A stretch of DNA of 15,431 nt from Candidatus Hermodarchaeota archaeon (lineage in GTDB: Archaea; Asgardarchaeota; Hermodarchaeia; Hermodarchaeales; Hermodarchaeaceae): positions 1-15,431 of the forward strand of contig JAEOSV010000212.1 in the NCBI GenBank assembly GCA_016840185.1, written 5' to 3'. A model generated the notes under the pieces. That model saw only the letters and a program-made list of their open reading frames with translations. It was not told the DNA's origin and made no database searches. Below, piece after piece: positions 7,150 to 13,685 of the stretch (position 1 is the stretch's first letter; each line of letters begins with the position of its first letter). A program made the position numbers and the translations under genes.

Positions 7150-8022
7150 CTAAGATGACAGAAATCCCATGACTTTTATGACCCTCCAAGTTGAGCTAAG
7201 ACGTGGTACGACGGCGTTGGGTTGTTGTGTCCACGAAACCTTGAATTCTTGGTTTGAACGAATATCCATCCAATTCCCGATAATCATCGGAATATGTTGA
7301 TTCGTAATTCCAATCCAACCAATTGATCCAAACCATGTAGGATCAACGGGAATCCAATTACCTTGAATCCAAACTTCACTCCATCCATGTCTTTCCCATT
7401 TCTTCCCCGATGATGCAAAACCAGAAATTAACCGAGAAGGTATCCCTTGAACTCGACAAAGGGCTGCAAATAATGCAGAGAATTCAGTACAGTCACCTAC
7501 ACGGTTTTCTATAGCATATGCAGCTCCCCTCTCATCTCGTTGTGGTGCGTAACGAAGAATCTTGGATACAGTTTGCATGGCTGCTCGAATGAAGGGAACC
7601 AACTCTGTGTGATCTTTAGCAATATCACGGGCTAAATCCTTTATCAGGTGGTGGTGTGATTCGATGAAGTATTCAGGTTTGATTAATCGTTGGAGCTCAC
7701 TGGGAATAGGGGGGTTTCGAGTGGTTGATGGTAGCTGATATTGAGCTGACCGATTCTGAACCAAGGCAGTATAGCCGCAAGTAAAACTTTCGTTGCCTGT
7801 TAATCGTCCTAAACTAATATCCAACCAGTTATTTCCAACTACGTCCGTCGCTTGCTGACACGTTGAGTGTGATGGAGTAATTTCTAGTACTTTTTGGAAG
7901 GGAGGAAAGGGAGGTGGAAATGCTACGAAGACACGGATATTTGTTAAGGGGCTACCCGAAATATTACGAATTATAGTTTGGTAGGTAAGGCGATGTGTCA
8001 GGATAGCTGATCGTGAAGTCAT
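7150..8022 (-). CDS. Transglutaminase-fold cysteine protease-like protein
   Basis: The 290-residue protein has a C-terminal transglutaminase-like core with a Cys-His-Asp triad: C178 in VGDCTEFSALF, H212 in RHGWSEVWI and D227 in PVDPTW. Archaeal members of this papain-like fold are thought to act mainly as peptidases. Residues 1-100 look like a beta-rich accessory domain with a proline-rich stretch (PPPFPPF, 36-42). No signal peptide or membrane span is visible, so it is probably cytosolic. It is the last gene of the Ubl-E2-RING-like operon, and its ATG is only 2 bases after the preceding stop. By context it may process or remove the Ubl, as the papain-fold UFSP proteases do for UFM1, or crosslink it. 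The role is inference; the fold is well supported. Confidence 0.88.
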   Translation of the reverse strand: MTSRSAILTHRLTYQTIIRNISGSPLTNIRVFVAFPPPFPPFQKVLEITPSHSTCQQATDVVGNNWLDISLGRLTGNESFTCGYTALVQNRSAQYQLPSTTRNPPIPSELQRLIKPEYFIESHHHLIKDLARDIAKDHTELVPFIRAAMQTVSKILRYAPQRDERGAAYAIENRVGDCTEFSALFAALCRVQGIPSRLISGFASSGKKWERHGWSEVWIQGNWIPVDPTWFGSIGWIGITNQHIPMIIGNWMDIRSNQEFKVSWTQQPNAVVPRLSSTWRVIKVMGFLSS

Positions 8023-8024
8023 CG

Positions 8025-8405
8025 CTATTGCCCATTCGATTCGTTCTGTTCATCCTTCTCGTTGTGTTCGTTATCAAGGATGATGACTCGTCCACCGGGT
8101 GAACTTGATGAATTTCGCCTCACATCATTTAAGAGAACTACTCGTGAACTTTCACTTGTATCAGGTTGTTCTGGTTCACGGCGGGGTCCGAGAAAACGTG
8201 TAAAGTGGGGTGGATGGGCTTCAACACCTCGAACAATTGTTCCTGGGCAAGTTCCCTCACCAGATTCTAAGAATAGTGCACGGCAAGAAGGGCATATGTA
8301 ACTACCACAGGTTGTGCATATCCACCATTGGCTTTGGGCTTCCTGTAATGATAATTGAGAATCACAGGCCACGCACTTAAAGTGTGCTGCCCCGTGGATG
8401 CTCAT
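8025..8405 (-). CDS. RING-like zinc protein (Nse1-RING-type spacing), candidate E3, with motif-bearing tail
   Basis: Small protein with a Cys-rich domain and a disordered acidic tail. The ligands are C11-x2-C14, C30-x2-C33, x4-C38, x2-C41, then C53, with H64 possible as the last. The order CxxC, CxxC-x4-[C/H]-x2-C and CP matches the variant RING of eukaryotic Nse1, although the final CxxC is incomplete (TCPG). RING domains bring a charged E2 to its target, and the place between E2-like and protease genes fits an E3 role. The tail carries two short motifs, RVVLLND (88-94) and RVIILDNE (106-113). The protein at 14316-14777 is a paralogue over residues 10-70. Start and upstream stop overlap as ATGA, and GGAGG lies nearby. 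Any E3 activity is inferred. Confidence 0.8.
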   Translation of the reverse strand: MSIHGAAHFKCVACDSQLSLQEAQSQWWICTTCGSYICPSCRALFLESGEGTCPGTIVRGVEAHPPHFTRFLGPRREPEQPDTSESSRVVLLNDVRRNSSSSPGGRVIILDNEHNEKDEQNESNGQ

Positions 8406-8620
8406 TCTTTTTGGTCCTCCAGTTCGGATGATTTTCGAACACGATGGACTTTAACAGAAAAATGTGGAGAGAAATTCGGGGGGCGTTCTTCTTCGAAAGG
8501 GATATCTCGCTCTCGTAAAATTACGATACGGTTCTCTTTATGGTGTTCTTCGGATGGAGACGTATCCTCCTGGTCGGATTCTTCAGGTCGGTCTTCCTTA
8601 TCTGATGACTCTTCCGACAT
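8402..8620 (-). CDS. Small acidic protein with a SIM-like motif, unknown function
   Basis: The ORF encodes 72 residues, almost all charged or polar and probably disordered. The first 30 residues are rich in Glu, Asp and Ser. A single hydrophobic patch, RIVILRERD (31-39), is followed by an acidic run, and a basic patch VKVHRVRK (56-63) precedes the end. It is likely real, because AGGTGA lies upstream of the ATG, the start lies 14 bases after the E2-like stop, and its stop overlaps the next start as ATGA. The same hydrophobic-acidic motif occurs in the tails of both neighbours, so it may be an adaptor or competitor that binds the Ubl. No known family is recognised. Confidence 0.7.
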   Translation of the reverse strand: MSEESSDKEDRPEESDQEDTSPSEEHHKENRIVILRERDIPFEEERPPNFSPHFSVKVHRVRKSSELEDQKE

Positions 8621-8634
8621 CGGATTATTCTCAC

Positions 8635-9381
8635 CTAGCCCTCTTCATCTTCTAGAATACGTACGGTGGATACTGATTTTGATTTATCAAGAATCTGTGG
8701 TGATCTTCGTCCCGGTTCATCTCTCGGCTGTTGGGGTGAAAGTATTTGCACGCGACCTATCCGCGGTGTAGCTGAGGGTTCCGTTTGGTGACGTGCTTCC
8801 CATAAACGATCCAGTGTTTCGACTATGTTTGTGGTATCCTGTTCATACCACGCCATAGCTGCACTATTCAAACCGTGATCTGACTGAAATTGAGAGGGAG
8901 GTTCTACTCGATCCTGCTTTAGCAAGACAAAGAAAGGTAAATCTTCTAGAATCCGGTCCAGTTCTCCTCGCACGGAATAGCAAGCATGCCCGGTACCACT
9001 GGCGGCTAGTCGTGGATGAAACAAGGGGGTTTCTGCTGCCGGGCGAATAGTCCCAATATTTTGTGGATACTCTCGTGGCAAGTCAAATACAAATCGGTGC
9101 TCGTATCGAATTGCTCTTTCATCGTTGAGCGAACTTGGTTGTCGGACAATTCCTGGGAGATTACGCATTGTAAAGCGAAATCGCTTATAAGCCCCGTCAC
9201 GGTATCGGGCGATTATGGCAACGGTGAAATCCCGGTTGCTCCACGTTGTGTCTTCACGTTGTGGAGGTTCAGGGTTCCATCCTCGTCGACCATAGAGATT
9301 ATTCATGGCATCAAAGAACGTTTGAATCTGTGTTTCCACTCGGGCATTGAAAAGCTCGGTGGAAAATACAGGTCGAGTCAT
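8635..9381 (-). CDS. E2-like Ubl-conjugating enzyme (UBC fold) with disordered C-terminal tail
   Basis: Predicted Ubl-carrier enzyme that accepts the activated Ubl on a cysteine. The UBC-fold landmarks are in order: FVFDLPREYP (97-106) matches the strand and YP of E2s, then FHPRL (121-125) in place of HPN, GTGHACYS (129-136) with the only cysteine of the protein (C134), and the helix with LNSAAMAWYE (171-180), which recalls the PLN-x-A-A-x-x-Y region. The HPN asparagine is replaced by Arg. The first 95 residues are longer than in a minimal E2. Residues 195-248 form a disordered tail with two SIM-like motifs, RVQILS (210-215) and TVRILEDEE (239-247). GGAG lies ahead of the ATG. It sits between the Ubl gene and the RING-like gene. 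The E2 assignment rests on motif order and context. Confidence 0.8.
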   Translation of the reverse strand: MTRPVFSTELFNARVETQIQTFFDAMNNLYGRRGWNPEPPQREDTTWSNRDFTVAIIARYRDGAYKRFRFTMRNLPGIVRQPSSLNDERAIRYEHRFVFDLPREYPQNIGTIRPAAETPLFHPRLAASGTGHACYSVRGELDRILEDLPFFVLLKQDRVEPPSQFQSDHGLNSAAMAWYEQDTTNIVETLDRLWEARHQTEPSATPRIGRVQILSPQQPRDEPGRRSPQILDKSKSVSTVRILEDEEG

Positions 9382-9431
9382 TGTTTAATTTCTCCAGTGA
9401 ATCTCGATTCGCTTGCGGTGTTCTTATTCTT

Positions 9432-9752
9432 TTATTGTCCGACTTCGGGAACGACATCAAGAAGGAAAAATTCATCATCAGTAATTTTTGGTTCTAGTTC
9501 ACCGAACGTAGCACCAGGGCTAAGACGTGTGGGTTCAGGGGCTTTTCGAATCAAGACAAACTCAGCTCGTTGATCGCCGATTTTCGCTTTTGCCCAGTCA
9601 TCAATGCTGACCCCTTCATCTCGGGCCTGGGTCACGAGGGTTCGGATGACCTCTTCTACTCGGGTTTCCTCATCAATGCCAATCCGAAATTCCTTTTGGC
9701 GTGGCTCAACGTCGACGATGATTGAGCGCCAAAAACCTTCTTCACTGCTCAT
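9432..9752 (-). CDS. Ubiquitin-like beta-grasp protein ending in Val-Gly-Gln
   Basis: The 106-residue protein fits a beta-grasp fold: strands near 10-16 and 21-26, a helix at 31-45, strand AEFVLIRK (63-70), a turn RLSPGATFGEL (76-86), and a last strand EFFLLDVV (94-101). The SPGAT-FGEL and DDEFFLLDV features recall UFM1 and YukD/EsaB-type ubiquitin folds. The C-terminus is PEVGQ; there is no Gly-Gly. If one residue is removed, a single terminal Gly after Val would be exposed, as in mature UFM1. A non-conjugated Ubl is the alternative. It is the first gene of the operon with the E2-like, RING-like and protease genes. Its Shine-Dalgarno AGGTGA (minus strand, 9764-9759) lies within a small hairpin. 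The fold is likely; conjugation is inferred. Confidence 0.78.
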   Translation of the reverse strand: MSSEEGFWRSIIVDVEPRQKEFRIGIDEETRVEEVIRTLVTQARDEGVSIDDWAKAKIGDQRAEFVLIRKAPEPTRLSPGATFGELEPKITDDEFFLLDVVPEVGQ

Positions 9753-9993
9753 AGCTATTCACCTACAAGGTGAGGGTGATATCATCCACTTTAACTTTAC
9801 CCGATGCTTAGACGCCTTCTTGTCCTTCTTTATTTGTGAAAGAGAATAGGTCGGCTCGAAATCACAGATAAATGGCGCCCTGTCCTCCGTTGGAGTGAAA
9901 GTTTAAGAGTCATGGACTAGTGTGACTTAGTGTACTTGGGCAACAATTAGATGGCATCTGCTCAGGATAACCCGCGGGAGCTCATTCGATAAA
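9753..9993. promoter_or_regulatory. Divergent promoter region between the Ubl operon and the SMC operon
   Basis: This 241-base spacer separates the divergent first genes Ubl (minus) and SMC (plus). For the plus strand, GTGAAAG followed by TTTAAGAG (9902-9909) could be a BRE/TATA pair, with a leader of about 60 bases and GGGAG (9976-9980) as ribosome site 13 bases before ATG 9994. For the minus strand, AAATAAAG around 9827-9835 is a possible TATA. An 8-base palindrome TGATATCA lies at 9777-9784. The shared spacer makes coordinated control of both operons possible. The elements were picked by eye. Confidence 0.4.
9759..9773 (-). promoter_or_regulatory. Hairpin covering the Shine-Dalgarno site of the Ubl gene
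   Basis: A perfect inverted repeat, TCACCT and AGGTGA with a 3-base loop, lies 6 bases before the Ubl ATG. On the minus-strand transcript the 3' arm is the Shine-Dalgarno AGGTGA itself, so folding would hide the ribosome site. The stem is only 6 base pairs, so the effect may be mild. Confidence 0.45.
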
Positions 9994-12888
9994 ATGACAA
10001 CTAGGCATGAGACAACCCTTTCCACCCCACAAGTTGTGTTTCGCAGTATCCGCTTAGTCAACTTTGTCATTCATCGCGATACCACCATCCAGCTCGATGA
10101 CTCACCAGTCGTTCTTATCACAGGATCAAACGGTAGTGGAAAAACGCTCATACTCGATGCGCTCCTGTTGGCTATTGGCGTCGAATCTCGTCGGGCTCAA
10201 CGCCAACGAAATTCAGCTTTCATTGGTCGATTTGGGAAATATGCTGAAGTCGAATTGGAACTTAATAACTTTCAGCTCAACGGACAGCGCGTCTTACGAG
10301 CTCCTAATCCTGCTTTATCGAAGCTTCTTGATAAAGAGGTGGTCTCGGTTCGCCTTCGAATTCATGACTCAAATCGGATTTCGTACTGGTTGAATGGGCA
10401 ACGTTCTGTGAATGGACATCAGATTGCACGGAAGGATATTCGCAAACTCTTTCAAGCGGCAGGGCTCTTTGGTGATTCTCCTCTAGCGGTAACTGAGGCT
10501 GAGACCCTTGATCATTTTGCTTCCCAATCCCCACGAAGGAAATTTGAAACGCTCCTCAATGAAACTGGACTTCGGAATTGGATGGAGAAACTCGAGGAAG
10601 CTCGTTTACTCGTCTTACAGGCAAAGGCCAATGTCAAACCCTTAGAATACCGAATCCGCCATGAAGAGCAACGATTACAAATCTTGAAGGCTGCCTTTGA
10701 AGCCTTTCAACAGAAACAGCAACTTCAACAACGGCAACAGGACCTTGATGTTGAAGCCGCGTGGGCTGAGGTCGAATATCGCGAAAATCTCGCCACTCAA
10801 CTTCAATCCCAAATCACTGAACTTGAGAATCAATTAACGGATAATAATGGGAGGCTTGCCAAACTCGATCAACGCAAAACTGACCTTCAATCGAAATATG
10901 ACGGAATTGAAGCCAAACGTGACAAGCTGATTACAACCATGGACTCGTTACGTGATCAACAAATGCAAGCTCAAGGGCGTCGCCAGGGCTTGGAAAGTGA
11001 ACTCAAAGCTCTGACGATTCGGTCTGAACGATATACTCCTCGTCGAAAGCCTTCAAAGACAAGGATTCAGGGTATTCAGAAAGAATTAGACTCCTTTGTA
11101 ACTAAACGGGATCAGTTCGATAATCAACTCGCACAAGTGCGACAAGATATCGCTTCAACAGAAGAAACTCTTTTTACTCAGCCTCAACGATATCCACGAT
11201 TTGAAGAAACGATTCTTCGCGCGTGTCAACGCTACCGATCTGAACTCGATACAATGGCGCTTACTGATTCTGTGGTTGGTCCACTTTTCACCCTAATACG
11301 AATGAAACCTGAATACACCCAACACGAAACTGCCGTCAAGCTAGCTCTCGGACGTTATGTTTATGCGTTTATCGCACTCAACAGAGAAGTCTTTGTTGAG
11401 GCAAAGAACCTCTATGATCGACTCTGGCCCCATGAGAAACCGGATTTAGTTGTAGCCCGAACCAACCCAACCACAGCGATTACCCGGGACCGCCCCTCAG
11501 TTTCTTCACCCGTTATTGGATGGGCTGCTGACCTCATCGAAGGCGACGTTTATGCCGTGAGTTTTCTTAGCCGCGTTGTCAATACTGCAATCGCTGAAGA
11601 AGGTGCGGATCCAAACACTCTCGTGGATGCGTCCCAACAACTCAACGGAAACATCCTCACTAGTGAAGGTTCCAGTAATTACCTCCGAATAGGCGCTTTC
11701 GCACGACCTCCTCGTCCAGTCACGGTTAATCTGGATGTTGCTCTCCACGAACTGGGATTAGCTCAAGACACAGCGGATACCCGTCGCCAACTCCGAGCCC
11801 TCCGCGAACAAGAAGCGACTCTCATGCGGGATCGAATGCGTATAAATTCTGAAATCAGTCAACTCCGTTCAACTCTCCAAGATCTCCAACAGGAGCATAC
11901 TTCCAAGCTTTCAGAAGAAGAAAAATCCGTTCTTGTAACCGATTCAGAACGACGAGCCACAGAAATCCAACAACAACTCCTCGAACTTGATTCCGAATCC
12001 GATACCCTGAGTCAAGAATATCAAGTGTGTAACTCAGATTTATCACCCCTCAATTCCCGGCAACAAAAGGTCACCGGACAACTTCAATCCTTGGAATCTC
12101 GAAGGTTACGTCGTCAAGCTGAAATTGATCGATTATTTGATGAACTCAAGCAACATGAAGATGAATACGAACATCTCATAAAACAAACCAAGGACTTCCG
12201 GAAATCCGCAGCTAAGCTTGCGGAACGTCCTGAAACGGTTCGTGAATCCGCAGCAATTCGTGATGAACAGATACAAATTCAGGCTATGATTGACACTATC
12301 ACTGCGACCGCCGAAGATCGGCAGGCTTTCGAAGAACAAGAAAAAGTGGTTGTCCAACTCCAAGAGTATCTGAAACAACGTCAGCTACATCTTGAAAACC
12401 TCATGACCGATGTTGATCGGAGACTTGTAGAATGGCGCCGCCAACTCGAAGAAACGGTTGAGACGCTTAATCAACGCATGAACCAACTGCTCAGTCACTT
12501 CCTTAAACAGGTCAAACTTCTCGTTCGGTTCCCAGATGAACCTAGTCGAGCTGAGTTACACTTACACTTAGCCATTAACCGTAAGGGGGATTGGCGAACC
12601 TATCAAGAAATGTCTGGGGGTGAACGTGTTCTTGCCACTCAGACCTTCATTCTTGCCCTGCACACTCTAGCCAAGAGTCCTCTCCATGTTATTGACGAAT
12701 TTACTCAACGCCTTGATGAAGCTAGTCGGGCAGCAATCCTAAGTGTTGTCCAACGAGCACTCGACCTTACCCAACAAGAGGTACTCATCCATCCACAGTT
12801 CCTCTTAATGGCACCCTCAACGGTTGGGCTCCAAATTCCAGAAACCATGCATCATGTGGTTCTCATCAAAGGACAGGTGAAAAACTGA
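9994..12888 (+). CDS. SMC-family ATPase resembling eukaryotic Smc5/Smc6
   Basis: Large DNA-entrapping ATPase, 964 residues. The N-terminal head has Walker A GSNGSGKT (44-51) after IRLVNFVIHRD, a phrase close to the Smc6 N-terminus. Coiled coils run at about 195-395 and 595-840. Between them is a hinge (about 420-580) starting VGPLFTLI, with LALGRYVYAFIALN and LYDRLWP, which recalls the Smc6 hinge. There is no CxxC zinc hook, so it is not Rad50. The C-terminal head has the signature MSGGERVLATQTF (873-885) and Walker B with SPLHVIDEFTQRLDEASR (895-912). The DEF after the Walker B strand and LIHPQ (931-935) match Smc6/Smc5 heads better than canonical SMC, which reads DEVDAALD. Its arms are shorter than in Smc5/6. 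It is first in an operon with kleisin-, KITE- and RING-like genes. The next ATG overlaps its TGA. Confidence 0.9.
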   Translation: MTTRHETTLSTPQVVFRSIRLVNFVIHRDTTIQLDDSPVVLITGSNGSGKTLILDALLLAIGVESRRAQRQRNSAFIGRFGKYAEVELELNNFQLNGQRVLRAPNPALSKLLDKEVVSVRLRIHDSNRISYWLNGQRSVNGHQIARKDIRKLFQAAGLFGDSPLAVTEAETLDHFASQSPRRKFETLLNETGLRNWMEKLEEARLLVLQAKANVKPLEYRIRHEEQRLQILKAAFEAFQQKQQLQQRQQDLDVEAAWAEVEYRENLATQLQSQITELENQLTDNNGRLAKLDQRKTDLQSKYDGIEAKRDKLITTMDSLRDQQMQAQGRRQGLESELKALTIRSERYTPRRKPSKTRIQGIQKELDSFVTKRDQFDNQLAQVRQDIASTEETLFTQPQRYPRFEETILRACQRYRSELDTMALTDSVVGPLFTLIRMKPEYTQHETAVKLALGRYVYAFIALNREVFVEAKNLYDRLWPHEKPDLVVARTNPTTAITRDRPSVSSPVIGWAADLIEGDVYAVSFLSRVVNTAIAEEGADPNTLVDASQQLNGNILTSEGSSNYLRIGAFARPPRPVTVNLDVALHELGLAQDTADTRRQLRALREQEATLMRDRMRINSEISQLRSTLQDLQQEHTSKLSEEEKSVLVTDSERRATEIQQQLLELDSESDTLSQEYQVCNSDLSPLNSRQQKVTGQLQSLESRRLRRQAEIDRLFDELKQHEDEYEHLIKQTKDFRKSAAKLAERPETVRESAAIRDEQIQIQAMIDTITATAEDRQAFEEQEKVVVQLQEYLKQRQLHLENLMTDVDRRLVEWRRQLEETVETLNQRMNQLLSHFLKQVKLLVRFPDEPSRAELHLHLAINRKGDWRTYQEMSGGERVLATQTFILALHTLAKSPLHVIDEFTQRLDEASRAAILSVVQRALDLTQQEVLIHPQFLLMAPSTVGLQIPETMHHVVLIKGQVKN

Positions 12889-13685
12889 TGATAACCAATG
12901 ATACTTCTGCATTTCTTCGTGCCTTTCCACGACGCAAAGCATGGTATGACACTTTCCAACATAACTACAAAAGGAACAAGCTAACACGATTCGGGACCAA
13001 AACGGTCGTCATCACCCTCTGGAATCTAACGAAAAAATACGAGGTCGCCCTCAAAAAACATGATGTAGTTCCGGTCAAAGAAGCCGAGATAGATCGTGAG
13101 GAAGTTACGGATGCCTTCCGTGTCCTCGAAACGCCATGGGAACGGAACCTCGATGGGCGGTTCTACCACACGCTAGCCTCAATGCAGCATCACCGCGACG
13201 CCCAACTCGCCGCGCCAGAAATCGCTCCAGAAGAATGGATTTCCCAATTTGCCATGGAGGTTAAACGTCGAGCCACGCCAATCCTTTTCCTCATAAACCA
13301 GGATCGCACAATTCCACCCTTTGATTTGCCACCTGAAGACATCCCCCTAGCTCTGGAAGAAGCTCCTTCTCGGGAAGACAAGCAAGCAATGCGGAAACAT
13401 CGAATCCACTTCACTGAGTTCTCTATCGATTCACTTGATGCCCGTCGAGCGTCAATTGTGAAACGGCTCAGAGGCAAACGATACAGTTACACTGCACTCT
13501 CTGAACAGCTAACCAACTGGGAATTAGACATACTGAGCCAGATGATTCGGGACAATGTTCTCCCTGCCACCTTTGAAAAAACGGCAATCATCTTCCGTGA
13601 TCCCTCACCCACTCGAAAATCCCACACCACGTATACTTCGGTTGCCATTGCGGCGAAAAATCATGAGGAGGTTTCTCGCAGGTGA
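12888..13685 (+). CDS. Candidate kleisin subunit of the SMC complex (Nse4/ScpA position)
   Basis: No family is recognised by a firm motif. The 265-residue protein has a basic helical N-terminus (about 1-60, with KYEVALKKHD), an acidic and proline-rich middle (about 110-165), and a C-terminal segment (about 183-238) that looks like a small winged helix: YSYTALSEQLTNWELDI, a second helix with MIRDNVLP and a strand KTAIIFRDP. This layout, with helical N-terminus, flexible linker and C-terminal winged helix, is that of kleisins, which bridge two SMC heads. Its position between SMC and KITE genes matches SMC-kleisin-KITE operons. The MIRDN-to-RDP end faintly recalls the Nse4 C-terminus. The start overlaps the SMC stop by one base (TGATG). 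The function is inferred mostly from place and layout. Confidence 0.55.
   Translation: MITNDTSAFLRAFPRRKAWYDTFQHNYKRNKLTRFGTKTVVITLWNLTKKYEVALKKHDVVPVKEAEIDREEVTDAFRVLETPWERNLDGRFYHTLASMQHHRDAQLAAPEIAPEEWISQFAMEVKRRATPILFLINQDRTIPPFDLPPEDIPLALEEAPSREDKQAMRKHRIHFTEFSIDSLDARRASIVKRLRGKRYSYTALSEQLTNWELDILSQMIRDNVLPATFEKTAIIFRDPSPTRKSHTTYTSVAIAAKNHEEVSRR
13665..13672 (+). promoter_or_regulatory. Strong Shine-Dalgarno site fixing the GTG start of the KITE gene
   Basis: GAGGAGGT lies 9 bases before the GTG at 13682. It supports this non-ATG start, which overlaps the upstream stop as GTGA. Confidence 0.8.

Noticed and set aside
8355..8771. Plus-strand ORF of 138 codons opposite the small acidic and RING-like genes
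   Set aside because: Its Ser-rich translation mirrors the Glu/Asp-rich minus-strand proteins, and no ribosome site supports it.
9016..9573. Plus-strand ORF of 185 codons opposite the E2-like and Ubl genes
   Set aside because: The minus-strand frames carry UBC and beta-grasp features and ribosome sites; the plus frame has no domain and spans two genes and their spacer.
5676..9752. CBASS-type or bacterial ISG15-like antiphage Ubl operon
   Set aside because: There is no cyclic-nucleotide synthase or effector. The organism signals are Asgard-like, and the two RING-like proteins tie the locus to an SMC complex. A defence role is not excluded, but nothing here supports it directly.
9994..12888. 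Rad50
   Set aside because: There is no CxxC zinc hook at the coiled-coil apex; instead a hinge-like domain of about 160 residues is present, and no Mre11 gene is adjacent.
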